A DNA stretch of 64,000 nt from Mucilaginibacter gossypiicola (GCF_900110105.1 NZ_FOCL01000005.1:496001-560000); one strand, 5' to 3'. Counted from the stretch's first letter, positions 17,289 to 26,173 are shown. Numbers and translations: made by a program. Notes: generated by a model from the sequence alone, not told the origin.

Positions 17289-17684
17289 TTATAACCGCTC
17301 ATAGTGGTCTTCGGGCCCATCGGCAGCAAGGGGAACTGTACCGTAAAAAGTGAGTATTTTGCCTTCTATCTTAAAAAAGGTAATACTGTTGGCCGAGGTA
17401 TCATTATCAAACATGATTTGTTCATGTGCATTATCATATCTGCGGGTACGGTAGTTGCCGCTTTTTATCAGGGTATCCTTGTGCATTCGCTTGTAGGTAT
17501 TGGCTGTGAAAACAATAATGTTGCCATTTCCGGCCTGTACTGCCGACAGATCTTTAGGCGGTTCGCAATAACAATCAGTGCCGCGATATTCCCAACTGCC
17601 AATCAGCTGATCGTTATTGGGTGTTTTATCTTTTTTACAACTTAGTAAAACAGCGAGTATTCCGAATAAAAACAGCTTTTTCAT
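17289..17684 (-). CDS. Small lipoprotein, lipocalin-like
   Basis: A 131-aa lipoprotein with lipobox 'LLSC' followed by 'KKDK'. The segment 'LIGSWEYRG' near the start of the mature chain and later beta strands ('ITFFKIEGKILTFYG') match the pattern of small lipocalin-like domain proteins common in Bacteroidota. Function is unknown. It converges on the VOC gene with almost no gap. Confidence 0.7.
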   Translation of the reverse strand: MKKLFLFGILAVLLSCKKDKTPNNDQLIGSWEYRGTDCYCEPPKDLSAVQAGNGNIIVFTANTYKRMHKDTLIKSGNYRTRRYDNAHEQIMFDNDTSANSITFFKIEGKILTFYGTVPLAADGPEDHYERL

Positions 17685-17767
17685 ACCATAAGGTTTATAC
17701 TACTTTACGGTATTACAATGCAAAACGCTACAAATTAACTTCGGTTGGTAACAGTTTCAATACACAA

Positions 17768-17797
17768 TTTGCAGGCATCAATTAATTGATAACTTTG
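17768..17797 (+). promoter_or_regulatory. Bacteroidota-type promoter
   Basis: TTTG (17768-17771), an 18-bp spacer and TAACTTTG (17790-17797) match the consensus fully. They would start transcription about 23 nt before the ATG of the sugar isomerase-like gene. Confidence 0.65.
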
Positions 17798-17826
17798 GTA
17801 TAAACCAATGTATTCCCTATACCATC

Positions 17827-18765
17827 ATGAAACAGCATAACTTATCAAGGCGCAGGTTTATTGGCAGCGCAACACTCGCGGCCGCCGGTTTTCTGGCATT
17901 TTCAAAATCGTCATTTGCAGGCGTACTATCAGGCAGTGCCGATAAACCCAATTCACTTATTAACGGTGTACAAATAGGGGTGATCACTTACTCGTTCAGG
18001 AGTATGCCCGGTACTGTTGATGATTTGCTGAAGTATTGTATCGATTGTAATATCAGCGCAATCGAACTTATGGGCGATGCTGCCGAAGTTTATGCCGGTG
18101 CCCCTAAACGGGAGGCTAATGAAGATTGGGCCGCATTTGGAAAAAAAATGGCCGAATGGCGCGCCGCAGCTTCGATGGATAAGTTTAAGGAAATCAGGAA
18201 AATGTACCATGATGCAGGAGTAAGCATTTACGCCTGGAAGCCTAATGCCCTCGGCTCCAAAAATACCGATGCTGAAATTGATTATGCCTTTAACGCAGGG
18301 AAGGCCCTGGGTGTAAACCACGTAACGGTTGAACTGCCCGAAGAAGCACAAACCAAACGTCTTGGCGATATTGCAACCAAACATAAAATGATGGTTGGCT
18401 ATCATGCCCATACCCAGGCTACGCCAACACTGTGGGATACCGCACTAAGCCAGTCGAAATATAATGGAATTAACCTTGATATTGGTCACTATGTGGCTGG
18501 TACCAGCAGCAGCCCGGTGCCGTTTATTGAAAAATATCACGATCGCATAACCAGCATGCACATCAAAGACCGCAAATTTCATGATGGCCCTAACCAGCCA
18601 TGGGGCCAGGGCGATACCCCGATAAAAGAAGTGTTACAACTACTTAAAAACAATCATTATAAATTCCCGGCTACTATTGAGTTGGAGTATAAAATTCCAG
18701 ATGGGTCAGACGCTGTAAAGGAAGTGAAAACTTGCCGTCAGTTTGCTGCAGATGCTTTGGCCTAA
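17827..18765 (+). CDS. Sugar phosphate isomerase/epimerase-like protein, Tat-exported
   Basis: TIM-barrel protein of the xylose-isomerase-like/AP endonuclease-2 superfamily, 312 aa. It begins with a twin-arginine signal ('LSRRRFIGS', then a hydrophobic stretch ending 'SSFAG'), so it is exported folded. Residues typical of the metal site are seen in 'VGYHAHTQA', 'LDIGHYVAG' and 'SMHIKDR', and the final strand has 'ATIELEYKIPDG' with the Glu ligand. Substrate is probably a sugar or polyol but is not identified. It has a consensus promoter. Confidence 0.85.
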   Translation: MKQHNLSRRRFIGSATLAAAGFLAFSKSSFAGVLSGSADKPNSLINGVQIGVITYSFRSMPGTVDDLLKYCIDCNISAIELMGDAAEVYAGAPKREANEDWAAFGKKMAEWRAAASMDKFKEIRKMYHDAGVSIYAWKPNALGSKNTDAEIDYAFNAGKALGVNHVTVELPEEAQTKRLGDIATKHKMMVGYHAHTQATPTLWDTALSQSKYNGINLDIGHYVAGTSSSPVPFIEKYHDRITSMHIKDRKFHDGPNQPWGQGDTPIKEVLQLLKNNHYKFPATIELEYKIPDGSDAVKEVKTCRQFAADALA

Positions 18766-18828
18766 AATCGTGTTTTAGTTTGCTTAATGGCCTGTGTTTT
18801 GTAAATTTATATTTATTTGAAAATAGAT

Positions 18829-18996
18829 ATGGACAACTCATGCAGATTAAAGCTGGAGTGGATACCTGCTGCTTATGCTGCGATAGATAAGGGCGTTAAT
18901 GATACACCTGCCGGCAAACCGAAACAGGTGCATCCGGTAAACGGGATTTACAAAAGCGGCAATGGGTTTGCCAGGGTCAATAAAAGGAAAGTGTAA
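18829..18996 (+). CDS. Possible 55-aa small protein
   Basis: Short ATG-initiated frame encoding a basic peptide ('MDNSCRLKLEWIPAAYAAIDKG... RVNKRKV') that ends 27 bp before the next reading frame in the same direction. No homologue is recognised and no membrane segment is present. Coding status is uncertain; it is listed because it starts soon after the preceding gene and has normal-looking codons. Confidence 0.35.
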   Translation: MDNSCRLKLEWIPAAYAAIDKGVNDTPAGKPKQVHPVNGIYKSGNGFARVNKRKV

Positions 18997-19023
18997 GGCA
19001 CCATTTTGCTGATGTTCGGCCTA

Positions 19024-19293
19024 ATGGCCTATCTTTATCAAATGGAATCTAAAATATTTTCGTACAAAGTAGACGGCATTGTCCTTACTCCTGTTGATGA
19101 TCAGCTAAACATAAGCCCTGCATTTAATCGCAAGGAATTGCTGAATAAACTGAAAGACCTTTTTAAAGACGGCGACTATAAATTGGATGAGCGCACCCTC
19201 GACTATAAAATTAAAGACGGGCAGCTTTACGTGGAGGGAGTGGTGACTAAACAGGAAGCGGCAAAGTCGATAGGGTTTATGAGCGGGAAGTAG
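19024..19293 (+). CDS. Small hypothetical protein
   Basis: Not recognised. From the ATG at 19024 it is 89 aa; an alternative ATG at 19042 ('MESKIFSYKVDGIVL') would remove six residues and gives a more natural soluble start. The chain is charged and predicted mixed alpha/beta ('FNRKELLNKLKDLFKDGDYKLDERTLDYKIKDGQLYVEGVV'). It converges on the receiver gene. Confidence 0.6.
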   Translation: MAYLYQMESKIFSYKVDGIVLTPVDDQLNISPAFNRKELLNKLKDLFKDGDYKLDERTLDYKIKDGQLYVEGVVTKQEAAKSIGFMSGK

Positions 19294-19328
19294 TAACGCG
19301 GTACTATTAAAATCTTCTATGCTAATTA

Positions 19329-19718
19329 TCAATTAACCCTGAAGCTTGTAAAGGTTTCCTTGGTAACAGGTTTTGTATAATATGATTTTACGTGTTTGTA
19401 TTGCTTTGAACGCGTCACATCTTTTGGAAGTATCGAAAAACTTACGATATAGATTTCAATGGTTTTCCCGATCAGGTGGTGAATTTTTGCAAATTCATCC
19501 AGAAATTCCCATCCGCTAAAAGGGTTCATATAAATATCAAGAAAAATGACATCAGGCAGCTCATCCTCATTTTGCAGATGTTCCCTGATGTAACGGATAG
19601 AATACTCCGCATCGGTGCTATATGTAACAGAATCAAATGCAGGATATTTGCTCTGCATCCCTTTAATAATGGCAATATCTATCTGATTGTCATCAATATA
19701 TAAAAGCGTTTTGGCCAT
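19329..19718 (-). CDS. Stand-alone response regulator receiver protein
   Basis: A 129-aa CheY-like receiver without output domain. Acidic residues 'YIDDNQID' at the start, the phospho-acceptor Asp in 'VIFLDIYMNPFSGWEF' (about residue 61) and the Lys in 'YYTKPVT' (about 118) are all present. It probably passes a phosphoryl signal within a phosphorelay. The partner kinase is unknown; the TPR kinase at 12366 lacks an adjacent regulator. Confidence 0.9.
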   Translation of the reverse strand: MAKTLLYIDDNQIDIAIIKGMQSKYPAFDSVTYSTDAEYSIRYIREHLQNEDELPDVIFLDIYMNPFSGWEFLDEFAKIHHLIGKTIEIYIVSFSILPKDVTRSKQYKHVKSYYTKPVTKETFTSFRVN

Positions 19719-19971
19719 TTAGGTTAGATTTAGATCACTACTAATATATAGCTAAAAGCTATATTGATAGCGTGGGCCAGGGTTGGTGCGGGCAGGTGAT
19801 TATGTTAAAGTGAGAAATGTGTGATTGCTTAACTTTCTGATTTTTAGTTTTTTAATTTGTATTTTTCAATGGCTTTCTCATTTTTGTACAATTTTATTTT
19901 TGGTGAGTATTATGATCTTAAACAAATACTCAAAAAGAGAAACCGGTAATGAAAGAGTAGCAAAAATTGAA

Positions 19972-20325
19972 CTATTGTTCAACAAAGTGCCAGCAAACAC
20001 CTGCTATATCTATAATGTTAAATTCTTTCCCATAAGGTTCCTGACTGATTTCGCCTATCCGGATCTTAAAGCGTTGTGGTAATTGCTTATCTATCACCAT
20101 TTGCCTGAAAGTGGTTACATCGCTCACTTTTACACTCAACATAAAGTTCTGTGCAAAGCTGGGCTGATCGTAACGTTGCAGAATAAAGCGGCAGCTATCT
20201 TTTTGAAAACCTATATAATCGCCCGAATCCCAATTGATTTTGAACCCCAGTTCCTGAAAAAGTTGTTTAGAGCCTTCAAAATTGCTGCCGGAGGGAACAA
20301 AAGGCTCAAGTGATAAAAATTCCAT
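19972..20325 (-). CDS. VOC/glyoxalase-like protein
   Basis: A 117-aa protein with a VOC-like pattern: 'SLEPFVPSGSNFEGSKQLFQELGFKINW' followed by 'YIGFQKDSCRFILQRY', and a C-terminal 'EFNIIDIAGVCWHFVEQ'. The ATG 'MEFLSLEPF' was chosen over a longer frame beginning 39 codons upstream, because VOC proteins start close to this strand. Substrate is unknown. Confidence 0.78.
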   Translation of the reverse strand: MEFLSLEPFVPSGSNFEGSKQLFQELGFKINWDSGDYIGFQKDSCRFILQRYDQPSFAQNFMLSVKVSDVTTFRQMVIDKQLPQRFKIRIGEISQEPYGKEFNIIDIAGVCWHFVEQ

Positions 20326-20539
20326 GTTGTTTAACGGTTGATAAATATTTGTAAACATAACAAATGAGCTGGTAAATCGTAGTCGGAAGGATCTCTGTCT
20401 TATAGACGTAAATAGTATCAATTTTTCTTCAATTCGTATCAAAGTGATGTTTGAATAAAACAGCTAAAGGTTATTTTTTTGATGTTTGCCGCTGTTTTAA
20501 CCTGCAGCGCCTGTAAACCGGCGTTTGAATAAATAACCA

Positions 20540-21634
20540 ATGGAAATAGCAGAACCTGTAGTAGCGGCACCAGCATTAAAAACCAAACAGCATTTCGAAA
20601 TTTTAGACGGCCTTCGTGGTATTGCGGCCATCTCTGTTGTTATATTCCACTTTATGGAGTTTGTTGTTCCTGATTATAACAAGAGTTTTATAGCGCATGC
20701 ATATCTCGCCGTCGACTTTTTTTTCTGCTTATCGGGCTTTGTGATTGCTTATGCATATGATAATAAACTGAAAGATTTAGGTAATGCATTATTTTTCAAA
20801 CTGAGACTTATCCGCCTGCATCCAATGGTAGTTATCGGATCGGTTATTGGCATGCTTGCCTTTATTTTTGATCCGTTCAGTAACCTTTACACAACCTATG
20901 GCGCCGGGCAAACCTTACTTATGTTTTTGAGTTCGTGCCTGCTCATCCCTTATCCTATTGTGCACGAACGTTATTTTAACCTATTCCATCTCAATCCGCC
21001 AACATGGTCGTTGTTTTGGGAATATATTGCTAATATAGTTTATGCGTTGGTGCTGGTTAAACTGCGTAATAAAGCGCTATGGCTGCTAACCGTAATTGCC
21101 GCAGTTTTGCTCTGCTATGAAGCTTCGAAAGCGGGTTACCTTGGGGTGGGCTGGGGCGGAGATAGTTTTGGTGGTGGGGCTATCCGGGTTTCCTTTTCGT
21201 TTTTAGCGGGGATTTTAGTGTATCGCTCAAACTGGATCATTAAATCGAAACTGGGTTTTTTAGGTATTGGCTTATTATTGCTCATTGCGTTCCTTGTGCC
21301 TTTCTCAGATAAGGTTAACCATATAACTGATCCGCTTTTGGTAATCTTTTACTTCCCGTTTTTGGTAGCGCTTGGCGCAGGGGCTGGTCTGCATACCCGC
21401 TTTGCCAAAATTTGTAAGTTTTCGGGCGATATTTCGTACCCACTTTATGTAATTCATTATCCGTTTTTATGGACGTTTTTAAGCTATTTGGAAGCCAAAA
21501 AACCTTCAATGGACCAAATGATAATAATGATACCCGTAGGTGTGTTATTATTAACCGGTTTGGCATATGTTATTATGATTTACCTGGATATCCCCATTCG
21601 TAATTATTTGAAAAATAAGTTGCGGAGGGGGTAG
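20540..21634 (+). CDS. Acyltransferase family 3 (OafA/YrhL-type) membrane protein
   Basis: Integral membrane O-acyltransferase of 364 aa with about ten hydrophobic helices. The family signature is near the N-terminus: 'EILDGLRGIAAISVVIFHF' with the conserved His, then 'FFCLSGFVIAY'. 'RLIRLHPM' is the conserved Arg motif. Such proteins acetylate or succinylate surface polysaccharides or lipids. No polysaccharide cluster is adjacent, so the acceptor is unknown. It converges on the next gene. Confidence 0.92.
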   Translation: MEIAEPVVAAPALKTKQHFEILDGLRGIAAISVVIFHFMEFVVPDYNKSFIAHAYLAVDFFFCLSGFVIAYAYDNKLKDLGNALFFKLRLIRLHPMVVIGSVIGMLAFIFDPFSNLYTTYGAGQTLLMFLSSCLLIPYPIVHERYFNLFHLNPPTWSLFWEYIANIVYALVLVKLRNKALWLLTVIAAVLLCYEASKAGYLGVGWGGDSFGGGAIRVSFSFLAGILVYRSNWIIKSKLGFLGIGLLLLIAFLVPFSDKVNHITDPLLVIFYFPFLVALGAGAGLHTRFAKICKFSGDISYPLYVIHYPFLWTFLSYLEAKKPSMDQMIIMIPVGVLLLTGLAYVIMIYLDIPIRNYLKNKLRRG

Positions 21635-21639
21635 GTTCA

Positions 21640-22272
21640 TTATTTTGAAATAGTATTTGTTTGGGTAGTATCCTTCTTGATCTTTAATTTTTCATACTTG
21701 TTGGCTATCATCACCAAACACCCGTTCCTTGCTTTTTCTATTACCTTTTTCAAATCTTTTTTAGCGCTGCTGTCACTTAATCCGTGGGAGAAATGGGTTG
21801 TTACCTTAAACGAGAGGCAGTCCACATATTCTTTTTTTACGTTTTGTGGCAGGAGCTTCATTTCCGGATACGAGTAAAATTGAAGTTTAAGCTGCTGTAC
21901 AACTTCGGGCTGCCAGATGTTTATGTTTTTGGTGATAACCTTTGAACACTCGGCCCCCATTTTCATTGCTGCTACCTTTACGCTATCGGTCATTTGCCCC
22001 ATATTTGAAAGGCCATTTGGAAACATAGCTTTTATTTTAGTGAGGCAGCATGAAGCAAACTCACGGCGCAGGCTGTCTGTAGTACTAAAAGTACTTGATT
22101 GGGTATAGAAAACATCGTATATCTGCTGCTCCACTTCTGGTGTCCAGCCCTTTTGCAGCTCTGCTGCCTGTTGCTGTTGATGAGCTTGCCTTCGCTGGCA
22201 CCTGCTTATCGTTAAAATGAGAGAAAATAAACTTATTGCAGTAAAAATAAGTGTTCGGTAAACAGGGTGCAT
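21640..22272 (-). CDS. Hypothetical protein with an internal duplication
   Basis: Not recognised. A 210-aa protein with an N-terminal hydrophobic segment (residues 5-23), either a signal or a membrane anchor. Two tandem units of about 70 residues follow (about 43-113 and 120-189). Each has W-x-PEV-x-QQ at its start, then Arg/Lys-Lys/Arg-Glu, a Cys, Phe, 'GLS', and a late Cys. This indicates an ancestral duplication and perhaps disulfide or metal sites. It is convergent with the acyltransferase. Confidence 0.65.
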   Translation of the reverse strand: MHPVYRTLIFTAISLFSLILTISRCQRRQAHQQQQAAELQKGWTPEVEQQIYDVFYTQSSTFSTTDSLRREFASCCLTKIKAMFPNGLSNMGQMTDSVKVAAMKMGAECSKVITKNINIWQPEVVQQLKLQFYSYPEMKLLPQNVKKEYVDCLSFKVTTHFSHGLSDSSAKKDLKKVIEKARNGCLVMIANKYEKLKIKKDTTQTNTISK

Positions 22273-22643
22273 ATGCGTGATAAGGGTTTAGAATTTTCTG
22301 GCGTAAAATTAAGGTTATAATTCTGATTGGCTTTTTTTATTATAAAATAACATTGCCTTTCAGTTATTTGAGGTGCTGATCATTGATTTTTGGCTGGCAG
22401 GGCAATAAAATTAACCCGGCTTCGTTATAAGTTTTCCACAAATTGCTGCTTTTGCGAAAATATTCAGCCTGGTATATAGTGTAGTTATTACACCTTATGT
22501 ACTGATAATCAGTTGTAAATTCATGCGCCGTTGTTAAAAAAGTACCACTACAACAGCACTACTTCAATTTATTATCATGTTTTTGCTGTGTTAAATTAAA
22601 ATTTACTTTTTACTTTTATCTCACCAATTATAATTAAACTACA
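22273..22643. other. Intergenic stretch before the sigma gene
   Basis: This AT-rich 371-bp stretch lies between divergent genes. Weak promoter-like elements for the sigma gene are present: TTTTG at 22581-22585 and TACTTTTT at 22604-22611. No reading frame, repeat or RNA fold stood out. Confidence 0.4.
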
Positions 22644-23225
22644 GTGGGTAAGAGTATTAACAGCAATCATATCCAACAATTGATAGCGGGTGATGAGGCC
22701 GCTTTCGATTTGATTTATGAAGCGTATAGCAGCAAAGTTTACCGGCTGGCATTCCGGTTTTTGAAGGATGCGCAACAAAGTGAGGAGATAGTTCAGGAGT
22801 GTTTTATAAACCTTTGGACAAGCCGCGAAAAACTGAATGCCCTGGGCGATATCTGGCTATACCTTTACGTTATCGCAAAGCGTTTATCACTAAACTCATT
22901 AAGGCAGATGTCTCAGTCGCGTGAGTTTTCTGATAAGCTCGTGAATCAGATAGCTACCGTTCACAATGATACCGAAGAAGATTTACTGGTAAGCGACTTG
23001 GAGCAATTTACCGAACGGATCATTAACAAGCTTCCGCGCCAGCAGCAATTGATTTTCAGGCTGAGCAGGGTAGAGCACCTTACCCACAAAGAGATTGCCG
23101 ATCAGTTACAGATTTCGCCCAATACGGTAAAAAATCATATGGTTGAGGCGCTAAAAACCCTCAAATCGCAACTGCAATACTCCGATCTTATTTTTATGCT
23201 TGCCTTGTTCTTCTGGATCAACTAA
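22644..23225 (+). CDS. ECF sigma factor (Bacteroidota SusCD-type)
   Basis: Sigma-70 family factor of 193 aa. Region 2 is seen at 'AYSSKVYRLAFRFLKDAQQSEEIVQECFINLW', and the region 4 helix-turn-helix at 'LTHKEIADQLQISPNTVKNHMVEAL'. It ends in a hydrophobic tail ('LIFMLALFFWIN') typical of this expansion family. The start codon is GTG. Such genes are almost always followed by fecR; here the likely partner lies 7.3 kb away at 30477, beyond a block of opposite-strand genes. Confidence 0.9.
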   Translation: MGKSINSNHIQQLIAGDEAAFDLIYEAYSSKVYRLAFRFLKDAQQSEEIVQECFINLWTSREKLNALGDIWLYLYVIAKRLSLNSLRQMSQSREFSDKLVNQIATVHNDTEEDLLVSDLEQFTERIINKLPRQQQLIFRLSRVEHLTHKEIADQLQISPNTVKNHMVEALKTLKSQLQYSDLIFMLALFFWIN

Positions 23226-23249
23226 AGGCAAATCCCACCTAACCTTTTT

Positions 23250-24050
23250 TCAATCAAGTCTGTTTACCCTGTAATTTAACGCTGCCGTTGTGCCTCCGGT
23301 TACATCGATGGTTACGCCTGTAATTTGGCCAGCCAGGTTTGATGCCAGGAAAACGGCTGTATTGGCAATATCAGCCATCAGTGGGAGTTTCTTAAGCATG
23401 GTATCGGCCTCCATTTTTTTGATGATAGGATCCATAACATCAGGCATGGCATCAATAGCGCTTTTAAACACCCGCGAATCAGGTGAACCGCCTGAGCGGA
23501 TATTAACTACACGGATACCGTACACCCCGAGCTCAGAGGCCAGCGTGCGCGAAAAACTTTCAACTCCACTGCAAGCGGGCCCAAAGCCTCCTGTAAGCGG
23601 ATAACCTATACCCGCAGGAGTAGCCGTAAGTGATAAAATTACTCCCGATTTTTGCTTCATCATCACCCCGGCGGCTGCTATTGCCGTCATGAAACGGGTT
23701 TGCATGGTGAGGGTAACAGGTTTCACAAAATCTTCGGCTGATATTTCGGTAAGCGGAACGTTTTGCACCACATCAACCCCGACAGCGTTAAAGGAAATAT
23801 CAACTGCTCCGACGCTGTTTATCATTTGCTGCAAATGCTGATTGATTGCGGCCTCGTCAAATGCGTCAACTATCGCCGTTTCGGCTAAACCGCCCAAAGC
23901 AATAATTTCATCGGCTACTTTTTGGAGGGATTCGTGGTTGGGGCCAGTTAAAAATACTTTTGCACCGGCTGCTGCAAAAGCCTTTGCCACTGCGCCGCCC
24001 AATGAACCACCTGCGCCATATATAACGGCATTTTTGTTTTGGAGTATCAT
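23250..24050 (-). CDS. SDR-family protein lacking the usual YxxxK motif
   Basis: Short-chain dehydrogenase fold of 266 aa. The cofactor loop is 'YGAGGSLGG' and the NNAG-like segment is 'SFNAVG'. The catalytic Ser position is in 'LSLTATPAG', but the YxxxK motif is replaced by 'FGPAC', so Tyr and Lys are absent. A recognisable SDR subset has this degenerate site. The ATG 'MILQNKNAV' was chosen over an upstream frame extension. It is third in a reductase-AraC-SDR run on the minus strand; a partial TTTGTTTAAA motif lies just upstream (24059-24068). Confidence 0.85.
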   Translation of the reverse strand: MILQNKNAVIYGAGGSLGGAVAKAFAAAGAKVFLTGPNHESLQKVADEIIALGGLAETAIVDAFDEAAINQHLQQMINSVGAVDISFNAVGVDVVQNVPLTEISAEDFVKPVTLTMQTRFMTAIAAAGVMMKQKSGVILSLTATPAGIGYPLTGGFGPACSGVESFSRTLASELGVYGIRVVNIRSGGSPDSRVFKSAIDAMPDVMDPIIKKMEADTMLKKLPLMADIANTAVFLASNLAGQITGVTIDVTGGTTAALNYRVNRLD

Positions 24051-24192
24051 ATGATTAGTTTGTTTAAATATAGCATTTGAAAATGCCAGATTACATAACA
24101 AACATAATTGTAAATGTTATTTTAAAAGAGAGCTAAAGGTGATAAATGGAGGGTTGGTTTATGACAATACGAGCCAGAGCAAATTGTATACA

Positions 24193-25026
24193 TCAATTTT
24201 GCTTTTCACTTATCTCCCGTTTACTTTTTGAAAGCGTTGGATTATACCCAAACTGCTTTTTAAAAGCGTATGAAAAATGCGATAGGTTCTCAAAGCCTAA
24301 TTCAAAGTAAACTTCGGATGGTTTGCGGTTTTGTTCAACTATCTGATAGTGGGCGGTTTGGAGACGCTTTTGAGTGAGCCATTTTTCGGGCGTGTTACCG
24401 AAGGCTTTTTTAAAATCACGTTTAAAGGTGGTTAAGCTCCTGCCGGTTAGGTAGCCGAACCGTGCAGCGGTGAGATTAAACATGTAATTTTTCTCCATAA
24501 AATCCGCCAGGTTAATTTTACCAGGGCCTTCAAAATGCCTCAGCAAATTATCAACCGATTTATCGATAGATCGTAATACCGCAATGGCTTCAGTTATTTT
24601 GATGTTCGCTATTTCTTCAGGCAGATCATCAGCCACTTCAAAATAGGGCATTAAAGATCCAAGCAGGCTTTCGAGCAGCGGATGCCGATTGAAGTATTTA
24701 ACGTCTGGTGGAACCGGGGCTGCATGAACCTGCGGAAGTGTTGCGTAATACCGCTGTAGTGTCTCCTGCGGAAAACAAATGGATATCGATTTAAAAAGCT
24801 CTCCGTTTAAAGGCACCTTGCTCATCCTGCCCAACTGATTACGCGGCAGTAATACAATATCTCCGGCGTGGAAAATAAATTGCCGGTCGGCCGAAGCGAT
24901 CCTCATTTCCCCCGACAGTACACATACCAGTGCATGCCACGGAAGGATCACTTCCCGACTGTAATGCTTTTCCCGCTTACAGGATACAAATACCATCGAT
25001 CTGCTGGCTGCTCCCGTTTGTTCCAT
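24193..25026 (-). CDS. AraC-family transcriptional regulator
   Basis: Regulator of 277 aa with an N-terminal cupin-like sensing domain ('LVCVLSGEMRIASADRQFIFHAGDIVLLPRNQLG') and a C-terminal pair of helix-turn-helices ('LTAARFGYLTGRSLTTFKRDFKKAFG' and 'VYFELGFENLSHFSYAFKKQFG'). It is closely related to the regulator at 50507: both share 'GYLTGRSLTTFKRDFKK' and 'WLTQKRL', and both follow a reductase gene. It starts 14 bp after the epimerase-like gene and is probably co-transcribed. It is the best candidate to bind the direct repeats at 26136-26173 and 52426-52462. Confidence 0.92.
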   Translation of the reverse strand: MEQTGAASRSMVFVSCKREKHYSREVILPWHALVCVLSGEMRIASADRQFIFHAGDIVLLPRNQLGRMSKVPLNGELFKSISICFPQETLQRYYATLPQVHAAPVPPDVKYFNRHPLLESLLGSLMPYFEVADDLPEEIANIKITEAIAVLRSIDKSVDNLLRHFEGPGKINLADFMEKNYMFNLTAARFGYLTGRSLTTFKRDFKKAFGNTPEKWLTQKRLQTAHYQIVEQNRKPSEVYFELGFENLSHFSYAFKKQFGYNPTLSKSKREISEKQN

Positions 25027-25040
25027 TAGTGTAAAAATAA

Positions 25041-26087
25041 CTATTTAATTATTCCCAATTGTATCAGGCTTTCGGCAGTTGCAACAATTGCCTCTTCTGC
25101 AGATCGTGGCGACCAGCCAAGCATGCGTTTGGCTTTTTCGCTGGTAGCGTTCATGTTTTGGTCGAGCATCGGGATAATAGCTTTAGCGGTCGGGTTCCAA
25201 AGTGCTGTTAAATGTATTAACCAGTTTGGCACATTGTGAGCTTTAACTTTTTCTGCATAACTGCCCATGCGGCGCTTCAGAATTTTAGCTATATCAATCA
25301 TCCATAAGCTTTCACCCGAAATAGCCAAAAAACGCTGGCCTTTTGCTGCCGGGTTGGTCATGGCGCGTAAATGCAGGTCGGCCACGTCGCGTACATCAAC
25401 CAGGCCGGTATTGATCCGCGGCGTGCCTTTTAGATTGCCAAATAACATGTTTTGTACCAACTGAATGGAGTGCGAATAATCAGGGCCTAAAACCGGGCCT
25501 GCAACTGCAACTGGGTTTACTGTAACCATTTCAAGTCCCTGACCTTCAGTTTCAATAAACTTCCATGCAGCCTGTTCTGATAGTGTTTTTGATTTTTGAT
25601 AGGCCGGTATGCTATCGTTTATTGGTGTCCAGTCGGTTTCATTAAATGGGGTAGTACGTGCTTTGTGTCCAAAGCCAACCGCGCCAAATGCCGAGGTAAA
25701 TACAACCCGTTTAACACCGGCATCTCTGGCTGCTCTCAGCACCCGTAATACACCCTCCCGGGCAGGTATGATCATTTCATCTTCATGTTTATAACCCTTT
25801 AGCGGGGTAGGGGATGCTACATGCAAAACATATGTACAGCCTTTTACAGCTTCCACCCAGTTTGCATCCGCAGCCAGATCGGCGGCTATGAATGATAGGC
25901 GGTCGCATGCTTCAACGCCGCCTGTTTTGAGCATATCTCGTACTTCAGTTTCGCGGTTTAGTGAACGTACGGTTGTTTTTACCTTATAACCTGCTTCAAT
26001 AAGTTGAAGGATACAGTGCACTGCTATAAAGCCCGAGCCGCCGGTTACCAGTACCTGTGTATTGCTGTTTGAATTTGTTGTTGTCAT
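25041..26087 (-). CDS. NAD(P)-dependent epimerase/aldehyde reductase-like protein
   Basis: Extended SDR of 348 aa, of the dihydroflavonol/cinnamoyl-reductase or aldehyde-reductase type. The cofactor motif 'VTGGSGFIAVHC' is near the N-terminus, and the catalytic Tyr-Lys is in 'AYQKSKTLSEQ' (YxxxK). The start was placed at the ATG giving 'MTTTNSNSNTQVLV'. It is the first gene of a unit with the AraC regulator 14 bp downstream. Its promoter region carries the two direct repeats described separately. Likely a carbonyl or aldehyde reductase, but substrate is unknown. Confidence 0.9.
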   Translation of the reverse strand: MTTTNSNSNTQVLVTGGSGFIAVHCILQLIEAGYKVKTTVRSLNRETEVRDMLKTGGVEACDRLSFIAADLAADANWVEAVKGCTYVLHVASPTPLKGYKHEDEMIIPAREGVLRVLRAARDAGVKRVVFTSAFGAVGFGHKARTTPFNETDWTPINDSIPAYQKSKTLSEQAAWKFIETEGQGLEMVTVNPVAVAGPVLGPDYSHSIQLVQNMLFGNLKGTPRINTGLVDVRDVADLHLRAMTNPAAKGQRFLAISGESLWMIDIAKILKRRMGSYAEKVKAHNVPNWLIHLTALWNPTAKAIIPMLDQNMNATSEKAKRMLGWSPRSAEEAIVATAESLIQLGIIK

Positions 26088-26106
26088 TGCATTAAAATTT
26101 ATTATG

Positions 26107-26114
26107 CAAAGTTG
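26107..26114 (-). promoter_or_regulatory. Candidate -7 element of the epimerase promoter
   Basis: CAACTTTG on the minus strand, 20 nt before the start codon. It occupies the same position relative to start codon and repeats as TACTTTTG in the 52.4-kb promoter. The first base deviates from TAnnTTTG, which would fit an activator-dependent promoter. Confidence 0.45.
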
Positions 26115-26135
26115 CTGCAAATAGCTACGGGCAGG

Positions 26136-26173
26136 TTTGTTTAAAAGACCGAAGATGTTTTGTTTAAAAGGCC
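26136..26173 (-). promoter_or_regulatory. Tandem direct repeats, predicted AraC operator
   Basis: Two copies of TTTGTTTAAAAGRCC (26136-26150 and 26159-26173, period 23 bp) differ at one base. They lie 49 nt upstream of the epimerase-like start codon. The same motif pair occurs at 52426-52462 upstream of another reductase with a paralogous AraC gene. Two tandem half-sites just upstream of a -7 element fit an AraC-type activator site. Confidence 0.65.

Noticed and set aside
17953..18411. 152-aa frame antisense to the sugar isomerase-like gene
   Set aside because: Shadow of a well-supported gene on the other strand with a Tat signal and metal-site motifs.
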